A DNA stretch of 13,472 nt, taken from JACJXF01 sp964349045. GTDB lineage: Bacteria; Bacteroidota; Bacteroidia; Bacteroidales; GCA-2748055. A program made the position numbers and the translations under genes. Positions within the stretch are counted from its first letter, which is position 1. The number at the start of each line of letters is the position of its first letter. The stretch spans positions 1 to 13,472 of the forward strand of contig CAYGFI010000135.1 of assembly GCA_964349045.1 (NCBI GenBank), given 5' to 3'. Shown piece after piece: positions 8,529-13,472 of this stretch. The notes under the pieces were generated by a model. That model made no database searches and was not told the DNA's origin. It saw nothing but the letters and a program-made list of their open reading frames with translations.

Positions 8529-8708
8529 ATGTCACAACAAGATAAAATCCGCCAGTTAATCGACCTCAGAGCCAAAGCAAAACAGGGTGGTGGGCAACCC
8601 AGAATCGAAGCTCAGCACGGCAAGGGAAAACATACTGCAAGAGAGCGGATCGAAATCCTTTTAGATGAAGGAAGTTTTGAGGAATATGATATGTTTGTTA
8701 CTCACCGT
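8529..8708 (+). pseudogene. mmdA: 5' remnant of a methylmalonyl-CoA decarboxylase/propionyl-CoA carboxylase carboxyltransferase gene
   Basis: The first 60 codons match the N-terminus of the acyl-CoA carboxyltransferase alpha/beta family: an opening helix (DKIRQLIDLRAKAKQGGG), then KGKHTARERIEILLDEGSF and EEYDMFVTHR. Intact members are around 515 residues long. Here the family match stops at Arg60 (8706-8708). The frame runs on to 8894 as 61 residues of non-homologous sequence, because it reads the following oadB sequence in the wrong frame. Both carboxyltransferase subdomains, and so the whole active site, are missing. Position after mce is the expected operon order. The carboxyltransferase moves CO2 from (S)-methylmalonyl-CoA to biotin, and this fragment cannot do so. 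It is either a true deletion or an assembly join. Confidence 0.85.
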
Positions 8709-9081
8709 AAATCCCTTAATAGACATTGTAACTATTATCCTGGGTATATCAGTTGGAGCTTCTACGCAGGCAGATGTTTTCCTGACGACAGATTCTTTAC
8801 TGATTTTTGGATTAGGCGCTTTATCCTTTATGTTTGCAACTGCAGGTGGGATATTATTTGCCAAGGTAATGAATCTATTTGCATCCAAAGGTGACCTGAT
8901 TAACCCTCTTATTGGCGCTGCCGGGGTATCTGCTGTTCCTGACAGCGCTCGGGTAGTTCAGAATGTCGGGTTAAAAGAATATCCTACAAATCATCTTTTG
9001 ATGCATGCTATGGCGCCTAATGTTGCCGGAGTAATCGGATCGGCAGTGGCTGCCGGAATGCTGCTAAGCTTCTTACTATAA
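8709..9081 (+). pseudogene. oadB: 3' remnant of a sodium-pumping decarboxylase membrane beta subunit
   Basis: From about 8710, in a frame different from the mmdA remnant, the sequence encodes the last 120 or so residues of an OadB/MmdB-type subunit (full length roughly 380-430). Visible family segments are NPLIDIVTIILGISVG, FATAGGILFAKVMNLF, NPLIGAAGVSAVPDSARVVQ and LLMHAMAPNVAGVIGSAVAAG. The Asn, Gly, Ser and Arg of the NPLIG segment correspond to region VIII residues (N373, G377, S382, R389) needed for Na+ transport in Klebsiella OadB. The earlier half, including the essential Asp203 region, is gone. An ATG at 8665 could in principle start a 138-residue product with about 15 unrelated leading residues, but it would hold only a few of the membrane helices and should not pump. 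The reading frame is otherwise undamaged to its stop, so the event looks recent or artefactual. Confidence 0.85.
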
Positions 9082-9162
9082 CTTTGTGGGTTCCAACTCC
9101 TTGCACTTTAGCGCATTGAATAGTTACCAGGCATTTATTACACTGTTATTAATTATAAACAT

Positions 9163-9170
9163 TACATTTG
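9163..9170 (+). promoter_or_regulatory. Bacteroidota-type -7 promoter element for the citrate lyase genes
   Basis: TACATTTG is an exact match to TAnnTTTG. It ends 23 bases before the ATG at 9194, giving a leader of roughly 15-20 bases. A CTG at 9143-9145, 17 bases upstream, is the nearest thing to a -33 TTG. The element lies after the oadB remnant, so the lyase genes need not depend on the damaged operon. It also argues that the open frame upstream of 9194 is not translated. Confidence 0.55.
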
Positions 9171-9193
9171 TACAACAACCACTTTTTATCAGA

Positions 9194-10414
9194 ATGAAAA
9201 ATATGGCATCCGCTGGAAATAAAGGTGATAAGATTCGTTCCGATTGTTTTGTAGAACTGGAGGTTACGGAATCAGGTGGTATTAAAATTGAACTTAAGAG
9301 TAAAGTAGACGCAATCTACGGAAAGGATATCCGAAAAACAGTTCTTGACATGATGTCATTTTTCGATATTAAAAATGCCCGGCTAAATATTGAAGATTCC
9401 GGCGCTTTGCCTTTCGTTCATACTGCCAGACTGGAAGCGGCTATTAAGCAACTTATTACTTCCAATAAAGATTTTCTGTTGCCTCTGATTGAGGAGAATA
9501 CCTATGGTAGTCTGAAGGAAAAATTCAGGTTCTCCCGCTTGTATCTCCCGGGAAATACTCCTGCAATGATGATTAATGCAGGAATTTATAAACCTCATGC
9601 CATAATACTGGATCTCGAAGATTCAGTTGCTTTTGAAAAGAAAGATGAGGCTCGTTTCCTGGTGAGAAATGCTCTTCGCCAGGTAAATTTTTACGGTGCA
9701 GAACGAATGGTGAGAATAAATCAGATTCCGGCAGGAATTGCTGATCTTCAGTATGTTATTCCTCACAATACGCATCTTATCCTGGTTCCGAAATGCGAAA
9801 GTGCTGCACAAATTCAAACGGTTGAAAAGGAAATTATTAGTATACAAACTGCAAATGGATTAAACAATCCTGTCTTTCTGATGCCTATCATTGAAAATGC
9901 CCTTGGCGTTGAAAAAGCCTTTGAGATTGCTTCAGCCTCTGTTAATATTGTTGCTCTGGCTATAGGACTTGAGGATTTTACTGCAGACCTGGGGGTACAG
10001 CGCACCTTAGCCGGTAATGAGTCCTTTTATGCCCGAACCCGGATGGTAAACGCCTGCAAAGCAGCAGGCATACAAGCTATCGATTCTGTATTTTCAGACA
10101 TGGGGGATATGGAAGCTCTATTTACAAATGTAAAAAACTCCAAAAGTCTGGGTTTCGAAGGTATGGGTTGTATACATCCGCGGCAGATCGAAATAATTCA
10201 TAAGGGTTATTCACCTGATCCTGATGAGCTTGAAAAGGCTAAAAAAATTGTAAATGCTTTTATCCTGGCTTCTGACAGCGGACTTGGAGTTGTGTCACTC
10301 GGTACAAAAATGATCGATGCCCCGGTGGTTAAAAAAGCCCAAAAAACAATTGACCTGGCAGTAAATCTGGGTATAATTTCTAATGACTGGAGGGAAAGTT
10401 ATGTCGAACAATAA
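9194..10414 (+). CDS. citE: Citrate lyase fused acyl-carrier (gamma, CitD) and beta (CitE) subunits
   Basis: This 406-residue protein joins two citrate lyase subunits that are normally separate. Residues 1-97 are CitD-like: a short leader with Ser16 in RSDCFVELEV, then GGIKIELKSKVDAIYG, NARLNIEDSGAL and HTARLEAAI. Ser16 is the candidate site for the phosphoribosyl-dephospho-CoA group. Residues from about 113 on are CitE (HpcH/HpaI aldolase superfamily): LYLPGNTP, DLEDSV at 140-145, Arg174 in VRIN, PIIENALG with Glu234, and GLEDFTADLG with Asp261, the last two being expected Mg2+ ligands, then GCIHPRQ. CitE cleaves citryl-ACP to acetyl-ACP and oxaloacetate. An open GTG frame begins at 9086, but its extra 36 residues overlap the promoter and have no family match. 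The end overlaps citF by 14 bases. A citramalate lyase role is the main alternative. Confidence 0.88.
   Translation: MKNMASAGNKGDKIRSDCFVELEVTESGGIKIELKSKVDAIYGKDIRKTVLDMMSFFDIKNARLNIEDSGALPFVHTARLEAAIKQLITSNKDFLLPLIEENTYGSLKEKFRFSRLYLPGNTPAMMINAGIYKPHAIILDLEDSVAFEKKDEARFLVRNALRQVNFYGAERMVRINQIPAGIADLQYVIPHNTHLILVPKCESAAQIQTVEKEIISIQTANGLNNPVFLMPIIENALGVEKAFEIASASVNIVALAIGLEDFTADLGVQRTLAGNESFYARTRMVNACKAAGIQAIDSVFSDMGDMEALFTNVKNSKSLGFEGMGCIHPRQIEIIHKGYSPDPDELEKAKKIVNAFILASDSGLGVVSLGTKMIDAPVVKKAQKTIDLAVNLGIISNDWRESYVEQ
10389..10394 (+). promoter_or_regulatory. Shine-Dalgarno sequence selecting the citF start
   Basis: GGAGGG lies inside the end of the CitD-CitE gene, six bases before the ATG at 10401. 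Such strong sites are uncommon before Bacteroidota genes. It favours 10401 over the upstream in-frame ATG at 10383 and suggests translational coupling of the two lyase genes. Confidence 0.55.
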
Positions 10415-11957
10415 TATGATCATGAACGCTGCTGGACGGCTGGTACCTCAGGAACTTAACGGTGAAATACAGATTCCGTACATGGGTATTGGAAAATTTG
10501 TTCCTGAAGGTAAAAAATATGCTCCATCCATCAGAAGCAATGCTGAATTTCCAGAAAATGGTAATAAACTGGTTGATAGTCTTAAAGAGGCTTTACTTAA
10601 AGCCAAACTTAAAGATGGGATGACCATTTCTACACACCATCATTTTCGCAATGGAGACCTTCTGGCTAACCAGGTCTTTGACATCGCTCATGAACTGGGA
10701 GTGAAAAACCTACGCTGGTTCCCATCGGCTTCTTTTCCGTGTCACGCACATTTGATTCCATACCTTGAGGATGGTACAATCCATTCAATTGAGGGAAGCA
10801 TGAATGGACCCCTGGGAAAATTTGTTTCAGAGGGTAAAATGAAAGGTACAGGAATTCTCCGTTCTCACGGAGGCCGCTATCAGGCAATCCAGGATGGGGA
10901 AGTAAAGATTGATATCGCTGTTATTGGGGCTCCAACATCTGATGCTTTTGGTAATGCAAACGGATTGTATGGACCATCAGCCTGCGGACTCCTGGGTTTT
11001 GCATTAGCTGATGCACAATATGCTGATAAAGTGATAGTTGTAACAGATAACCTGGTTCCTTTTCCGTGTCTCCCATGGCAGATCCAGGGTAATTATGTGG
11101 ACTTTACAGTAGTTGTAGACAGACTTGGTGATCCTGAAAAGATCGTTTCGGGAACAACTCAGATCACGAAAAGCCCCGACCGCCTCTTGTTAGCTGAATT
11201 AACTGCCAAATTCTGTGATGCAGCAGGGATTATTAAACAAGGATTTTCATTTCAGGCAGGTGCCGGAGGAACTTCGCTCTCTGTTGCAGAATACTTGCGC
11301 ATAATCATGAAAAAAAAAGGTATCAGAGCCCGGTTTGCCCGCGGTGGAAGCAATAAGTATCTTGTGGAAATGATGAATGAGGGATTGGTTGAATATATCC
11401 TTGACGGTCAGACTTTTGATCTCGATGGCGTACGTTCTATGGCTGAAAATCCCAATCACACATGGACCAGCCCCTTTACCAGCTATAATTATCATTCAAA
11501 AGGCAATTTCGCACAATTTGTTGATGTCGTGATTCTTGGAGCAACCGAGGTAGACCTTGATTTTAATGCAAATGTAGTTACTCATTCTGACGGATACCTG
11601 CTTCATGGTATCGGGGGATGGCAGAATTGTCTGTTTTCAAAAACGGTTATTATTCCTGTTCCACTGTTCCGTGACAGGATACCGGTGGTTCGGGATGAAG
11701 TAACCACACTGTGCGGACCCGGTGAACTAGTAGATGTTATTGTTACCGAGAGAGGGATTGCCATAAATCCCCTCAGGAAAGACCTGATCGACAAAACCCG
11801 GAATTCAGGCCTCCCATTTAAAACAATTTCCCAACTCAGGGATGAAGCTGAAAAAATCTGCGGGAAACCATCAAAACCAATACTTCAGGATAAAATCGTT
11901 GCCGGTATCAAATGGGTGGATGGAACTCTTATTGATGTGGTCAGACAAGTTAAATGA
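10401..11957 (+). CDS. citF: Citrate lyase alpha subunit (citrate:acetyl-ACP transferase)
   Basis: This protein of 518 residues, a usual CitF length, swaps acetate for citrate on the acyl-carrier domain before CitE cleaves the citryl thioester. Numbering is from the ATG at 10401, which has a good Shine-Dalgarno. Family landmarks run through the whole length: GRLVPQEL near the start, DGMTISTHHHFRNGD (His79-His81), FRSHGGR-type ILRSHGGRYQAI, GAPTSDAFGNANG, VIVVTDNLVPFPC, SGTTQITKSP, the glycine-rich AGAGGTSLSVAEYL (287-291 GAGGT), VILGATEVDLDFNANV, TLCGPGELVDVIVTERGIAINP and GLPFKTI. No frameshift or missing segment is seen. It overlaps the CitD-CitE gene by 14 bases, so the two are one transcription unit. 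The helper genes for prosthetic group synthesis and acetylation (citC, citX, citG) are not in the window. Citramalate lyase alpha is the main alternative. Confidence 0.92.
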   Translation: MSNNNMIMNAAGRLVPQELNGEIQIPYMGIGKFVPEGKKYAPSIRSNAEFPENGNKLVDSLKEALLKAKLKDGMTISTHHHFRNGDLLANQVFDIAHELGVKNLRWFPSASFPCHAHLIPYLEDGTIHSIEGSMNGPLGKFVSEGKMKGTGILRSHGGRYQAIQDGEVKIDIAVIGAPTSDAFGNANGLYGPSACGLLGFALADAQYADKVIVVTDNLVPFPCLPWQIQGNYVDFTVVVDRLGDPEKIVSGTTQITKSPDRLLLAELTAKFCDAAGIIKQGFSFQAGAGGTSLSVAEYLRIIMKKKGIRARFARGGSNKYLVEMMNEGLVEYILDGQTFDLDGVRSMAENPNHTWTSPFTSYNYHSKGNFAQFVDVVILGATEVDLDFNANVVTHSDGYLLHGIGGWQNCLFSKTVIIPVPLFRDRIPVVRDEVTTLCGPGELVDVIVTERGIAINPLRKDLIDKTRNSGLPFKTISQLRDEAEKICGKPSKPILQDKIVAGIKWVDGTLIDVVRQVK

Positions 11958-11979
11958 TCTGATTAAGGGAAAAAATGAT

Positions 11980-12657
11980 TTAAGCCTGATACCCCTCATC
12001 TTCAAAATTCTTCCCGGGCTCAGTGATATTGAAAAAGATTCGGATACGTGCTGTGTCTCTCAGAAAATCAATTTTCCCAATTTCCATTCGGGTAATGTCA
12101 AGTCCTGTTCTTTCCCTCAAATCGGCTAATAACTCAGCTTCCCTTTCAGGTTTTACCATATCGATTTTCTCATATTCAATAATCTTTTTGCCTTCTTTGT
12201 GAACCAGCCACATTTTCTCCATAAACCATACCAACCCGATGATAATAAGGTTTGTGAAAAACAGTTCAGCATAGGATATCTTTTTATTAGCCAATGCATT
12301 AATAACGGAAACACCTATTACAATAAACAAAAAGGTCATTTCCTTTATTGAAATTGCAGCAGTACGGTAACGTATTATACCAAAAATAGCAAATAAACCA
12401 AGTGCAAATCCTATCTGTAGTTTTACACTGTTTAGAAGAAAACAGAGGAGGAAAACTACCGTGCTGATCATGATATAAGAAAACAGGTAATCTTTCCTTC
12501 GCGATGCGGAATAATAGAGGTAGCGAACAATAACCACCACTACGGCTAAATTTAAAACAAAACGTAATAACAATTCCCCGAAATCAGGAAAGTTAATCAG
12601 TTCTATGCCAAATATCTCAGATGAAGTGGCAAGCATTACAAGCAGATTATGATTCAT
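11980..12657 (-). CDS. DUF4956 family membrane protein
   Basis: This 225-residue inner-membrane protein has hydrophobic segments at about 28-50, 57-76, 80-96, 106-125 and 129-147. A soluble C-terminal part of about 75 residues follows, with charged and beta-like stretches (ITRMEIGKIDFLRDTARIRIFF). The signature is IGFALGLFAIFGIIRYRT at 82-99 followed by IKEMTFLFIVIGVSVINAL, characteristic of DUF4956. Members often sit beside VTC-domain genes, as here: its start codon overlaps the end of the upstream VTC gene by 11 bases, implying coupled translation. No biochemical function is established that I know of. A membrane partner or channel for the polymerase is inference. It converges on citF with 22 bases between the stop codons and no evident terminator hairpin. 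Confidence 0.88.
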   Translation of the reverse strand: MNHNLLVMLATSSEIFGIELINFPDFGELLLRFVLNLAVVVVIVRYLYYSASRRKDYLFSYIMISTVVFLLCFLLNSVKLQIGFALGLFAIFGIIRYRTAAISIKEMTFLFIVIGVSVINALANKKISYAELFFTNLIIIGLVWFMEKMWLVHKEGKKIIEYEKIDMVKPEREAELLADLRERTGLDITRMEIGKIDFLRDTARIRIFFNITEPGKNFEDEGYQA

Positions 12658-13405
12658 TGTTTACTTTTTTATATTCTCTCACTTTAATTTTGAAATTATT
12701 GTTTTTTGAATGTTCTTCAATCATGGCAATGGCTGTACAATATTTACTGAAAGATGACCTCCTGATTCCTAACTCATGGAGCTTCTTTTCCATCACCGTA
12801 ATCGGCTCTGTCCGAAGCTTCTTTACTTCAGCAATAACCAGGTTACCCAGATCGGCTTCCATCCCATTTCTTTCAAGTTTAAGGTTGAAATCCATTGTAA
12901 TTCTTTCTCTCTCCGACTTACTAACCAGTGTCAGACGGTTAAAATAATTTGTTGCCTGTGGAAATAAATCATCAGGAAGCAAATTAGTGTTTTTTCCGAA
13001 AAATTTTCTGTCCTCTTCAGTAAGTACGTTAAGGCTATTATTGGTACTTAACCGCTTCTTGAAAGTAATTCCTTTATTACTTTTAAATTTTATTTCTGCA
13101 AAAGAGATATTGTTGGTAATATAAAGTCTTTTCCTGAGTTTGTAACGGTTAAGTTTTCCGTTGTGATGATCCAGGTAAAGCTTTAGAGAAGGGGTATCGT
13201 AGTATACAGTTTTGTATGGCTGAATAAGAGTATCTTCCACCTTCAATATCCTGTAATTACTTTTAATCTCTGAGATAAGCCATGGAAATAATTTCAGACT
13301 GAAAAAGTATTTGATATCTATACGCTCATTGAAAGCTATTTGCTTTATATCTTCCAGTCGGGTAATCTCAAAATCTGCCACGAGGGCATTTAATTCAGAC
13401 AACAT
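12647..13405 (-). CDS. VTC-domain (polyphosphate polymerase-like) protein
   Basis: This 252-residue protein is essentially one VTC domain, the tunnel-shaped triphosphate-tunnel fold that makes polyphosphate from ATP in the yeast vacuolar transporter chaperone. Conserved elements appear in order: ERIDIKYFF with Arg28 and Lys32, YKTVYYDT (about 64-71), LDHHNGKLNRYKLRKRLY with Arg87, Lys89 and Arg91, SFAEIKFKSNKGITFKKR with Glu104 and Lys106, ERERITMDFN, then IAEVKKL with Glu193, and SSFSKYC with Lys221. The alternating basic residues would line the tunnel, with the glutamates as metal ligands. There is no SPX domain and no membrane segment, unlike yeast VTC subunits; the adjacent DUF4956 protein may supply the membrane part. 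The start is the ATG at 13403-13405. The AT-rich bases 13406-13472 probably hold its promoter. The reaction is inferred from the family. Confidence 0.88.
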   Translation of the reverse strand: MLSELNALVADFEITRLEDIKQIAFNERIDIKYFFSLKLFPWLISEIKSNYRILKVEDTLIQPYKTVYYDTPSLKLYLDHHNGKLNRYKLRKRLYITNNISFAEIKFKSNKGITFKKRLSTNNSLNVLTEEDRKFFGKNTNLLPDDLFPQATNYFNRLTLVSKSERERITMDFNLKLERNGMEADLGNLVIAEVKKLRTEPITVMEKKLHELGIRRSSFSKYCTAIAMIEEHSKNNNFKIKVREYKKVNNES

Positions 13406-13472
13406 TTTTCAGTATAAAAGAGGTAGAATTAAGAATTTTTTAAAGTTAGTTTTATTTTTTTTAAACCTATTC

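Noticed and set aside
9086..9193. GTG-started 36-residue N-terminal extension of the CitD-CitE protein
   Set aside because: It covers the TAnnTTTG promoter at 9163-9170, is hydrophobic by chance and matches no part of CitD. The ATG at 9194 is the better start.
12621..12947. Open frame of 108 codons opposite the VTC and DUF4956 genes
   Set aside because: It is a shadow of two well-supported genes on the minus strand, and its translation has no family motifs.
13441..13448. Minus-strand TAACTTTA as a -7 promoter element for the VTC gene
   Set aside because: It misses the final G of TAnnTTTG and has no -33 partner, and such near matches are common in this AT-rich stretch.

Overview
The window is AT-rich DNA from a member of the Bacteroidota, most likely an anaerobic or fermentative lineage in or near the Bacteroidales. 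Three things point there. A 1,498-residue secreted protein ends in a type IX secretion C-terminal sorting domain, which is confined to this phylum. Two good copies of the phylum's -7 promoter element TAnnTTTG stand just upstream of gene starts. Shine-Dalgarno sequences are mostly absent. No tRNA, rRNA, CRISPR array, insertion sequence or phage gene was seen.

Layout. (1) 106-3183, plus strand: an exported fusion of a GH3 beta-N-acetylglucosaminidase-like enzyme with a serine beta-lactamase-like hydrolase. (2) 3223-7719, minus strand, convergent with the first gene: a very large surface protein with lamin-tail, CHB_HEX_C, CotH-kinase, jelly-roll and beta-helix modules plus a sorting domain. (3) 7720-8044: a divergent intergenic region with an inverted repeat and a degenerate 16-bp repeat. 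(4) 8045-9081, plus strand: methylmalonyl-CoA epimerase, then what remains of a sodium-pumping decarboxylase operon. The first 60 codons of the carboxyltransferase gene (mmdA/pccB type) are joined out of frame to the last third of the membrane beta subunit (oadB/mmdB type). (5) 9194-11957, plus strand: a citrate lyase module with its own promoter, made of a fused CitD-CitE and an overlapping CitF. (6) 11980-13405, minus strand: a VTC-type polyphosphate polymerase domain protein overlapping a DUF4956 membrane protein, convergent with citF.

How the genes relate. Epimerase, methylmalonyl-CoA decarboxylase and citrate lyase belong to fermentative carboxylate metabolism. Citrate lyase yields acetate and oxaloacetate, and the decarboxylase family couples decarboxylation to Na+ export. 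Here the epimerase and the lyase look intact, while the pump between them has lost its core. That is either a real deletion or an assembly join, and it is the most important thing to check. VTC, DUF4956 and CotH proteins are recurrent neighbours in bacteria; here the CotH gene is near, but not in, the VTC-DUF4956 pair. No clearly new system was found. The most unusual items are the deletion chimera, the CitD-CitE fusion with an atypical attachment motif, and the domain-within-domain architecture of the CotH protein.
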